From the NCBI GenBank assembly GCA_041635755.1, contig JBFKUL010000033.1, positions 1 to 16,511 of the forward strand: a DNA stretch of 16,511 nucleotides. The letters are read 5' to 3'. The position numbers and the translations under genes were made by a program. Of the stretch, positions 1 to 5,744 are shown piece after piece; positions within the stretch are counted from its first letter, which is position 1; every line of letters starts with the position of its first letter. The notes below the pieces were generated by a model that ran no database searches, was not told the DNA's origin, and worked only from the letters and a program-made list of their open reading frames with translations. This stretch comes from JBFKUL01 sp041635755. Its GTDB lineage: Bacteria > Pseudomonadota > Gammaproteobacteria > Burkholderiales > SG8-39.

Positions 1-19
1 CAGGCTGCGCTACGCCCCG
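1..19 (-). tRNA. tRNA-Pro, 5' end only (cut by window edge)
   Basis: On the minus strand, positions 19 to 1 read CGGGGCGTAGCGCAGCCTG. This is the acceptor 5' strand (CGGGGCG), T8-A9, the D-stem 5' strand GCGC and the start of the D loop of a bacterial proline tRNA. Starting with C1 and having GTAGCGCAGC at this place are typical of bacterial tRNA-Pro. The anticodon lies outside the window, so the isoacceptor cannot be read. The gene is co-directional with the MerR-type gene, 44 nt after its stop, and has a perfect TATAAT hexamer 8 nt upstream of its first base. Only 19 nt are visible, so the call rests on sequence similarity and position. Confidence 0.75.
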
Positions 20-27
20 AGGCGCGA

Positions 28-33
28 ATTATA
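28..33 (-). promoter_or_regulatory. -10 hexamer of the tRNA-Pro promoter
   Basis: The minus strand carries a perfect TATAAT, 8 nt before the first base of the tRNA-Pro gene. That places the likely transcription start 1-2 nt before the mature tRNA 5' end. No convincing -35 hexamer is found 16-18 nt upstream, where the sequence is ACCGTC. Confidence 0.5.
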
Positions 34-63
34 TCGTGTAACCGCGCCGCGACGGTGCGTGCG

Positions 64-447
64 CTATCCGCGCAGCGATTCGAGTACTGCGCGCAGCTCC
101 CGCTTGATCGTGGCGAGATCATTGCCGCCTGCCGAGACGCGCGCCGCACGACCGTTGCTCTCGCGCTCGTCGTTGCCGAGCGAGCTGTCGAGCCGGTTGC
201 GTGCGCCGCTGATGGTAAACCCCTCCTCGTACAGCAACTCGCGAATGCGGCGGATCAGCAGCACTTCATGATGCTGGTAGTAGCGGCGGTTGCCGCGCCG
301 CTTTACCGGCTTGAGCTGTGTGAACTCCTGCTCCCAGTAGCGCAACACGTGTGGCTTCACCCCGCAGAGCTCGCTGACCTCACCGATCGTGAAGTAGCGC
401 TTGGCGGGGATCGGCGGCAGCTCAGCCTTCTTGCGGCTCGGCTCCAT
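64..447 (-). CDS. MerR-family transcriptional regulator
   Basis: A 127-residue protein. Residues about 18-85 form a MerR-type winged helix-turn-helix: the recognition segment YFTIGEVSELCGVKPHVLRY is followed by the wing motif RRGNRRYY. The C-terminal part is a short helix (about 100-125) without the metal-binding cysteines or a large ligand-binding domain of classical MerR sensors. It therefore belongs to the small MerR-like proteins that commonly follow ihfA in proteobacteria, whose ligand and targets are not known to me. The ATG lies inside the end of ihfA (26 nt overlap) and is preceded by GGAGAAGG, so the two genes are probably translationally coupled. It is the last protein gene of the thrS-infC-pheST-ihfA series before tRNA-Pro. 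Confidence 0.9.
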   Translation of the reverse strand: MEPSRKKAELPPIPAKRYFTIGEVSELCGVKPHVLRYWEQEFTQLKPVKRRGNRRYYQHHEVLLIRRIRELLYEEGFTISGARNRLDSSLGNDERESNGRAARVSAGGNDLATIKRELRAVLESLRG

Positions 448-733
448 GGCGCGCCTTCTCCACCAATGCCTTCAGCTTCTGACTGGCGTGAAAGGTGACG
501 ACGCGGCGAGCGCTGATTGGGATCTCTTCACCCGTCTTCGGGTTGCGCCCGGGACGCTGCGGCTTGTCGCGCAACTGGAAGTTGCCGAAGCCGGAGAGCT
601 TGACGCTTTCGCCGCGCTCGAGCGCGCCGCGAATCTCCTCGAAGAACGCCTCGACCATGTCTTTGGCCTCGCGCTTGTTCAGTCCGACCTTTTCGAACAG
701 CAGGTCGGCCAATTCGGCCTTGGTCAAAGTCAT
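422..733 (-). CDS. ihfA: Integration host factor subunit alpha
   Basis: A 103-residue HU/IHF-family DNA-bending protein, close to the usual ~100 residues. The N-terminal helices (MTLTKAELADLLFEKVGLNK) are followed by GESVKLSGFGNF and the beta-arm RPGRNPKTGE, whose Pro65 is the residue expected to intercalate at the DNA kink. IHF-alpha pairs with IHF-beta to bend DNA sharply at specific sites in recombination, replication and sigma-54 promoters. The alpha assignment rests on the early NLLFE-like segment and on position after pheT, its usual place in proteobacteria. The start has a strong SD (AGGGGGT) and lies 46 nt after the pheT stop. The last 26 nt overlap the downstream MerR-type gene. Confidence 0.97.
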   Translation of the reverse strand: MTLTKAELADLLFEKVGLNKREAKDMVEAFFEEIRGALERGESVKLSGFGNFQLRDKPQRPGRNPKTGEEIPISARRVVTFHASQKLKALVEKARHGAEPQEG

Positions 734-779
734 TGCACCCCCTGACAGCTCCCTGATGACACGTGCGACACTTTTGCTT

Positions 780-3173
780 TTAACTACGGAGGGTTGCCGA
801 GAATTTGCGTCCGAGCAGCCGGATCAGGCTGTCGCGGGCTGCATCGGCTTCAACATCCGTGAGCGTGCGTGCAGTATCTTGCATAACTACCCGAAAAGCA
901 AGGCTTTTTCTGCCAGCGGGGAGGTTCGGACCCTGGTAAAGGTCGAAAAGGCGGACATCCGTCACGATTTCCGGCTTCTCGGCGTCGATAGCGTCCAGCA
1001 AGGCCTGTACGGGAATCTCCGTAGCTACCAACAAAGCCACATCGCGGACCACCGGAGGGTAGCGGGAAGGCACCTGAGCCATGGGTACCGGTGCCGTTGC
1101 AAGGCTTTCGGCATCCACCTCGAACAGCACCGGCGCCCGCGCCAGCTCGTATTTTCGCTGCCAGCGCGGGTGGAGCTCACCGAGCCAGCCCACGGCGTCG
1201 CCCTCGAGCAGGATTCGCGCCGAGCGACCCGGATGAAAGGCGGGGTGGGCGGCCGGCTCGAAGCGCAGTGCGCGCGGCGTGTATAGGGCCTCAAGGTCCG
1301 CCTTGAGATCGAAGAAATCCACCGCTCGGCCCGACTCGCCCCACTGCTCCTCGCGTGCCAGGCCATAAGCCGCGGCGGCAGCGCGCATCGGCTGACGCAC
1401 GCCCGCCACCGAGAGCGGCCCGTCGGCGGCGCCTGGATCGCGCAGGAACACGCGACCCAGCTCAAATACGCGCATGCGTTCGACCTTTCGCGCAAGGTTG
1501 AAGCGCAAGTTCGCCACCAGCGAGCCGATCAGAGAACTGCGCATCACCGAGAGCGGGCTCGCGATCGGATTGAGCAGGCACACCGGGTTCGTCTCACCAG
1601 CAAAGTCGGCCTCCCATTGCGGCTCGACAAAGCTGAAGTTGATCACTTCGTGGAAATCGCACGCGGCGAGGCGCTCGCGCACGGCGTGCAGCGAGCGGCG
1701 CCCTTCGGACAACTCGCCCATGCGCGCCGCCGCGCGCGGCGGCTCGGCCGGGATGCGGTCGAACCCGTACACGCGCGCCACCTCCTCGATCAGGTCTTCC
1801 TCCAGTTCTAGATCGAAGCGATGGCTCGGCGGCGTCACCACGAGAGCCAAGGCGCTGCCCTCGCCCTCGCGGCGCCAGGCGAGACCCAGTCGAGTAAAGA
1901 TCTTGGCCATTTCGTCTGCCGGCACGGAGACCCCGATCACCTTCTGCGCACGCGCAACCCGCATACGAACGGGCGTTCGCTCAGGCAGCCCGGTGATGGT
2001 GTCATCCACCGGGCCGGGCTCGCCGCCGCAGATCTCGAGCACCAGGCGCGTGATGTGCTCGATATGCTCGACCGTGGTGGCGAAATCGACGCCGCGCTCG
2101 AAACGGTGTGACGCGTCGGTGGAGAAGTTGAAGCGCCGTGCCCGCCCCGCAATCGCAGCGGGCCACCAGAACGCCGCCTCGATGTAGATGTCGCGCGTCG
2201 CATCCGAGACCGCGGTCGCCTCGCCGCCCATGATGCCGGCCAGCGCCTCGACCCCGGAGGCGTCGGCGATGATCCCGACCTCCGGCCCGACCTCGACCGT
2301 CTGGCCGTTGAGCAGCTCGACCCGCTCACCGGTCCGGCCCCAACGCACCTCGAGCGCGCCCTGCACCTTGGCCAAATCAAAAATGTGCGACGGCCGCCCG
2401 AGTTCCAGCATCACGTAGTTGGAGATGTCCACCAGCGCGGAGATCGGCCGCTGCCCCGCGCGCTCCAGGCGACGCTTCATCCATTGCGGCGTCGGCGCCG
2501 CCGCGTGCACATTGCGTACTACGCGCCCCGAAAAGCGCCCGCAGAGATCGGGGGCGGACACGTTCACGTCGAGCCGCGCAGCATTGCGCGCCGCGACCGG
2601 CGGATAGGCGGGTACGTCGAGCTTGGCGCCGGTCAACGCTGCGACTTCGCGCGCAACGCCCAGCACCGAGAGGCAATCGGCACGGTTCGGCGTGAGCTTG
2701 ATGACGAGGATGCGCTCATCGAGCGAGAGCGTGGTGCGAACGTCCTCACCGGGCATGGCCTCGGCGGGCAGCTCGAGCAGCCCGGAATGGTCGTCGGAGA
2801 GCCCGAGCTCGCGCGCCGAGCAGAGCATGCCGTGGCTCTCCACACCGCGCATCGTCGCGACCCTGATCTCAACGCCGGCAAGTCTGGCGCCGACCCGCGC
2901 GAGCGGCGCCTTCATTCCGACGCGTACGTTGGGCGCCCCGCACACCACCGATACCCTGTCATTGCCCGTATCGACCGTACATACGGTGAGCTTGTCGGCG
3001 CCGGGATGGTCGTTGACTTCGAGCACGTGCCCGACCACGACGCCCTCGACCGAAGGCGCAACGGGCTCGCAAGACTCCACCTCGAGCCCGGACATGGTGA
3101 GCAGATGTGCCAGCTCCTCCGTCGACATCGACGGGTTGGCGAAGCTGCGCAACCAGGATTCCGGGATCTGCAT
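780..3173 (-). CDS. pheT: Phenylalanine--tRNA ligase beta subunit
   Basis: A 797-residue large subunit of the alpha2-beta2 PheRS that charges tRNA-Phe; the length is normal for the family. Visible parts in order: the N-terminal MQIPESWLRSF; an EMAP/Tyr-like tRNA-binding fold at about 39-150 (GVVVGHVLEVNDHPGADKL); the B3/B4 editing domain at about 210-390; the B5 domain at about 400-470; a catalytic-like core; and a C-terminal ferredoxin-fold anticodon-binding domain at about 703-797, starting near SRYPPVVRDVALLV. It starts 10 nt after the pheS stop with a weak purine-rich SD (GGGCGG), which suggests coupling to pheS. The stop is TAA. Confidence 0.98.
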   Translation of the reverse strand: MQIPESWLRSFANPSMSTEELAHLLTMSGLEVESCEPVAPSVEGVVVGHVLEVNDHPGADKLTVCTVDTGNDRVSVVCGAPNVRVGMKAPLARVGARLAGVEIRVATMRGVESHGMLCSARELGLSDDHSGLLELPAEAMPGEDVRTTLSLDERILVIKLTPNRADCLSVLGVAREVAALTGAKLDVPAYPPVAARNAARLDVNVSAPDLCGRFSGRVVRNVHAAAPTPQWMKRRLERAGQRPISALVDISNYVMLELGRPSHIFDLAKVQGALEVRWGRTGERVELLNGQTVEVGPEVGIIADASGVEALAGIMGGEATAVSDATRDIYIEAAFWWPAAIAGRARRFNFSTDASHRFERGVDFATTVEHIEHITRLVLEICGGEPGPVDDTITGLPERTPVRMRVARAQKVIGVSVPADEMAKIFTRLGLAWRREGEGSALALVVTPPSHRFDLELEEDLIEEVARVYGFDRIPAEPPRAAARMGELSEGRRSLHAVRERLAACDFHEVINFSFVEPQWEADFAGETNPVCLLNPIASPLSVMRSSLIGSLVANLRFNLARKVERMRVFELGRVFLRDPGAADGPLSVAGVRQPMRAAAAAYGLAREEQWGESGRAVDFFDLKADLEALYTPRALRFEPAAHPAFHPGRSARILLEGDAVGWLGELHPRWQRKYELARAPVLFEVDAESLATAPVPMAQVPSRYPPVVRDVALLVATEIPVQALLDAIDAEKPEIVTDVRLFDLYQGPNLPAGRKSLAFRVVMQDTARTLTDVEADAARDSLIRLLGRKFSATLRS

Positions 3174-3183
3174 CGCCGCCCGC

Positions 3184-4200
3184 TCAGGCGAACTGCCTGA
3201 GAAATCTCAGGTCGCCATCGAAGAACAGCCGCAAATCGTCGATGCCGTAACGCAGCATCGTCAGGCGCTCGAGGCCCGAGCCGAACGCAAATCCGATATA
3301 GCGCTCGGGGTCGAGGCCGAAATTGCGCACCACGCTCGGATGCACCTGGCCGGAGCCGGAAATCTCGAGCCAGCGCCCCTTGAGCGGGCCGCTATCGAAT
3401 CTCATGTCGATCTCGGCCGAGGGCTCCGTGAAGGGGAAGTAAGACGGTCGAAAGCGCACCTGAAGCTCGTCGGACTCGAAGAAGCGGCGCAGAAAATCCG
3501 TGTAGACGCCCTTCAGATCCGCGAAACTGATGTGCTCGTCGATCCACAGACCCTCGATCTGATGGAACATCGGCGAATGCGTCGCGTCCGAATCGACGCG
3601 GTAGGTGCGTCCGGGCGCGATCACCTTGATCGGTGGCCGGTGCATACGCGCGTAGCGCACCTGCATGGGGCTGGTATGCGTGCGAAGCAGCAGCGGCAGC
3701 CCCTGCGCGTCCTTCAGATCCACGTAGAACGTGTCCTGCATCGACCGCGCCGGATGGTTCTCGGGATTATTGAGCGCGGTGAAGTTGTACCAGTCCGTCT
3801 CGATCTCCGGCCCGTCGGCGATATCGAACCCGGCCGTGCGAAAGATGCTCTCGACGCGCTGCCAGGTGCGAATCACCGGATGAATCCCGCCGCGTCCACG
3901 ACCACGCCCGGGCAGCGTGACATCGAGCGCCTCCTCGGCGAGCCGCGCGTGCAGTTTTAGCTCGGCGAGCTCGCCCCGTCGCGCGTCGAGCGCCGCCTCG
4001 AGGCGATCCTTGGCAGCATTGATCGCTGCGCCCGCACTCCTGCGCGCGTCCGCCGGAAGCTTGCCGAGCGACTTGAGAAGCACGGTCAACGCACCGCTCT
4101 TGCCAAGGTAACGCGCTTTCGCGTTCTCCAGCGCCGCCGGATCGGTGGCACGGGCGAACTCTGCGAGGGCACGCTCGACAATTGCTTCTACGTTTTCCAT
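3184..4200 (-). CDS. pheS: Phenylalanine--tRNA ligase alpha subunit
   Basis: A 338-residue catalytic subunit of PheRS. Residues 1-95 form the N-terminal coiled coil that contacts tRNA-Phe. The class II core follows, with HPVIRTWQRVESIF, the motif-2 region around MFHQIEGLWID and motif 3 at 303-320 (GFAFGSGLERLTMLRYGI). The start chosen is the ATG at 4198-4200, giving MENVEAIVERALAEF, which matches family length. The frame stays open 63 codons further upstream, but that stretch runs through rplT and has non-protein-like composition. There is no clear SD; a 10-bp hairpin ends only 12 nt before the ATG. Confidence 0.97.
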   Translation of the reverse strand: MENVEAIVERALAEFARATDPAALENAKARYLGKSGALTVLLKSLGKLPADARRSAGAAINAAKDRLEAALDARRGELAELKLHARLAEEALDVTLPGRGRGRGGIHPVIRTWQRVESIFRTAGFDIADGPEIETDWYNFTALNNPENHPARSMQDTFYVDLKDAQGLPLLLRTHTSPMQVRYARMHRPPIKVIAPGRTYRVDSDATHSPMFHQIEGLWIDEHISFADLKGVYTDFLRRFFESDELQVRFRPSYFPFTEPSAEIDMRFDSGPLKGRWLEISGSGQVHPSVVRNFGLDPERYIGFAFGSGLERLTMLRYGIDDLRLFFDGDLRFLRQFA

Positions 4201-4212
4201 CCGTCGAAACAA

Positions 4213-4237
4213 GAAGCGAGGGCGGGACCCTCGCTTC
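4213..4237 (-). terminator. Hairpin between rplT and pheS (terminator or attenuator)
   Basis: A perfect 10-bp inverted repeat, GAAGCGAGGG / CCCTCGCTTC, with a 5-nt loop. On the minus strand it is followed by TTGTTTC, an imperfect U-tract, and the hairpin ends 12 nt before the pheS ATG. The place matches the pheM attenuator of E. coli. However, the 57-nt rplT-pheS gap contains no Phe codon (TTT or TTC) upstream of the hairpin and no leader ORF. It may cut pheST expression relative to the ribosomal genes, act in RNA processing, or affect pheS initiation. Confidence 0.55.
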
Positions 4238-4258
4238 GCGTTTGCCTTTGCGCGCGAC

Positions 4259-4618
4259 TCAGTGCGCGAGACTGGCCTTGATCTGGCTGGCGATCTTTGC
4301 GAATGCGGGCTTGTCCGCCACGGCCAGATCGGCCAGCACCTTGCGGTCGATCTCGATGTTGGCGCGCTTGAGCCCCGCCATGAACGCACTGTAGGTCAGC
4401 CCGTGCTCGCGCACCGCTGCATTGATACGGGCGATCCACAACGCCCGGAACTCGCGTTTACGCTGCCGGCGGTCACGATAGGCATACTGCCCTGCTTTCA
4501 TCACCGCCTGCTTCGCAACGCGGTATACATTGCCGCGCCGGCCTCGGAATCCCTTGGCCTGCTTGAGGACCTTCTTGTGGCGTGCGTGCGCCGTTGTGCC
4601 GCGCTTGACTCTTGGCAT
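4259..4618 (-). CDS. rplT: 50S ribosomal protein L20
   Basis: A 119-residue L20, the usual length. The family signature is clear: MPRVKRGTTAHARHKKVLKQ, then AKGFRGRRGNVYRVAKQAVM, then LWIARINAAVREHGLTYSAF. L20 binds 23S rRNA early in large-subunit assembly. In E. coli it also represses its own operon by binding structured mRNA ahead of rpmI. The start has a strong SD (AAGGGAGG), 12 nt after the rpmI stop. Confidence 0.98.
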   Translation of the reverse strand: MPRVKRGTTAHARHKKVLKQAKGFRGRRGNVYRVAKQAVMKAGQYAYRDRRQRKREFRALWIARINAAVREHGLTYSAFMAGLKRANIEIDRKVLADLAVADKPAFAKIASQIKASLAH

Positions 4619-4630
4619 GGCCGGCCTCCC

Positions 4631-4831
4631 TTACGAAGAGTACGGCAGCATTGCGCGCACCTGCCGCACGTTGCTGGCGTCGACCGACGTCGTGCCGCGA
4701 AGCTTGCGCTTGCGCTTCTGCGACTTCTTGGTAAGGATGTGGCGCATATTGGCCTGCGAGCGCTTGATGCCGCCACTCGAGCGCACGGTGAAGCGCTTCG
4801 CGGCGCCTCGCTTGGTCTTCATCTTGGGCAT
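4631..4831 (-). CDS. rpmI: 50S ribosomal protein L35
   Basis: A 66-residue L35, normally about 65 residues. It begins MPKMKTKRGAAKRFTVRSSG and continues with the conserved HILTKKSQKRKRKLRG. The chosen ATG (4829-4831) follows a strong SD (AAAAAGGAG, 5 nt spacing). The frame is open 35 codons further upstream, but those residues do not resemble L35. The 132-nt leader between infC and rpmI contains stem-loops and may be where L20 acts. Confidence 0.97.
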   Translation of the reverse strand: MPKMKTKRGAAKRFTVRSSGGIKRSQANMRHILTKKSQKRKRKLRGTTSVDASNVRQVRAMLPYSS

Positions 4832-4855
4832 GGGTACTCCTTTTTGAGCTTGACG

Positions 4856-4890
4856 CCAGGTGACCCGCGGCGCGGGCGCTTGATACCTGG
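4856..4890 (-). promoter_or_regulatory. Stem-loop in the infC-rpmI leader, possible L20 target
   Basis: CCAGGT (4856-4861) pairs with ACCTGG (4885-4890). Inside, CCCGC (4864-4868) pairs with GCGGG (4872-4876). The result is an interrupted hairpin 15 nt upstream of the rpmI SD. A second inverted repeat, CGCGGA/TCCGCG, lies about 20 nt further upstream in the transcript. In E. coli, L20 represses rpmI-rplT through structured RNA in this interval. That this stem is the equivalent is inference from position only. Confidence 0.35.
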
Positions 4891-4963
4891 TCATCACTTG
4901 TAGGCCCCGCCGCGGATGCCCTCCGCGTCGCGGCACGAAAATCGACTCAACGGCCTCCGCTGC

Positions 4964-5608
4964 TCAGCCTGAGGCTTCCGCCTTGCTGTCCTTCTTCTGC
5001 GCCGCCGGGGCCTTCGGCTCCGTCGCCTTCTTGCCGCCCGAGGCCGCCTTGGTTACCGCCGCCTTCTTCTGTCTCGCCACCGGCACCGGCTTCTTCTTCG
5101 GTCCCAGCACCATCACCATCTGACGCCCCTCGAGCCGGGGAAACTGCTCCACCTGGCCGAAGGGCTCCAGCTCGGTCCGCACCCGCTCGAGCAGCCGGAT
5201 GCCGAACTCCTGATGCGCCATCTCACGGCCCCGGAACCGCAACGTCACCTTTGCCTTGTCGCCCTCTTCGAGAAACTGGATCAGCTTGTTAAGCTTGATC
5301 CGGTAGTCGCCCTCGTCGGTGCCCGGCCGGAACTTGATCTCCTTGACCTGGATTTGCTTCTGCTTGAGCTTCGCTTCGTGCGCCTTCTTCTGCTCGCGAT
5401 AGCGGAACTTGCCGTAATCCATCAGCTTGCAGACCGGCGGTTCGGCGAGCGGCGCGATCTCCACAAGATCGACGTTCCGTTCCTCCGCCAAGCGCATCGC
5501 CTCGGCCACCGATACGATGCCCAACTGCTCTCCATCATCTGCTACCAAGCGCACCTGCGGTGCGGTGATCTCCCCGTTGATGCGCTGCTGCGATTTGTCC
5601 GGAGTTAT
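4964..5608 (-). CDS. infC: Translation initiation factor IF-3, ATA start codon
   Basis: A 214-residue IF3, which binds the 30S subunit, prevents 50S joining and proofreads the start codon. The N-terminal domain has QQRINGEITAP, VDLVEIAPLAEPPVCKLMDY and GKF; the C-terminal domain has IQVKEIKFRPGTDEGDY and TLRFRGREMAHQ, ending near MVMVLGPKKK (about residue 173). Residues 174-214 are a Lys/Ala-rich tail beyond the usual end. The start is set at ATA (5606-5608). The first in-frame GTG, 18 codons downstream, would remove the conserved RINGEI segment and lacks an SD. The ATA has AGGGGAG at 8 nt spacing. No ATG, GTG or TTG lies upstream in frame with a usable SD. Rare start codons at infC are known to allow autoregulation by IF3. 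Confidence 0.93.
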   Translation of the reverse strand: MTPDKSQQRINGEITAPQVRLVADDGEQLGIVSVAEAMRLAEERNVDLVEIAPLAEPPVCKLMDYGKFRYREQKKAHEAKLKQKQIQVKEIKFRPGTDEGDYRIKLNKLIQFLEEGDKAKVTLRFRGREMAHQEFGIRLLERVRTELEPFGQVEQFPRLEGRQMVMVLGPKKKPVPVARQKKAAVTKAASGGKKATEPKAPAAQKKDSKAEASG

Positions 5609-5623
5609 GGGCGAATCTCCCCT
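5606..5623 (-). promoter_or_regulatory. infC ribosome binding site and ATA start
   Basis: The minus strand reads AGGGGAG (5623-5617), 8 nt of spacer, then ATA (5608-5606). The strong SD paired with a near-cognate start codon is what decides the infC start. IF3 discriminates against such codons, so this site is the expected point of negative feedback by IF3 on its own synthesis. Confidence 0.75.
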
Positions 5624-5659
5624 ATTGGCGGCACATTTACGGTCGCCGCACTGACCGTT

Positions 5660-5676
5660 GCGGGAACCTCTCCCGC
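5660..5676 (-). other. Small hairpin in the thrS-infC leader
   Basis: GCGGGA and TCCCGC form a 6-bp stem with a 5-nt loop (GAGGT on the minus strand), about 37 nt before the infC SD. There is no U-tract, so it is not an intrinsic terminator. Role unknown. Confidence 0.35.
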
Positions 5677-5690
5677 GGCGAATGCCATGA

Positions 5691-5723
5691 CGAAATCGGC
5701 GCGGTCAGGCCGCGCCGATTTCG
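5691..5723 (-). other. Long perfect stem-loop in the thrS-infC gap
   Basis: Two 14-nt arms, CGAAATCGGCGCGG (5691-5704) and its reverse complement (5710-5723), enclose a 5-nt loop. It begins 21 nt after the thrS stop. Neither strand has a T-run after it, so it is not a classical terminator. It is more likely an RNA processing or 3'-end-stabilising structure between thrS and infC, or a pause site. Confidence 0.6.
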
Positions 5724-5744
5724 GCGAGTCCATGCTGCAAAAAA

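Noticed and set aside
2623..3960. A 445-codon open frame on the plus strand across pheT and pheS
   Set aside because: It runs antisense through two certain genes and their junction. Its composition (Ser/Arg/Thr-rich, then His/Arg-rich) is that of a shadow frame.
4201..4389. Upstream extension of pheS by 63 codons
   Set aside because: It runs through rplT and the hairpin and gives residues unlike PheS. The ATG at 4200 gives the normal N-terminus.
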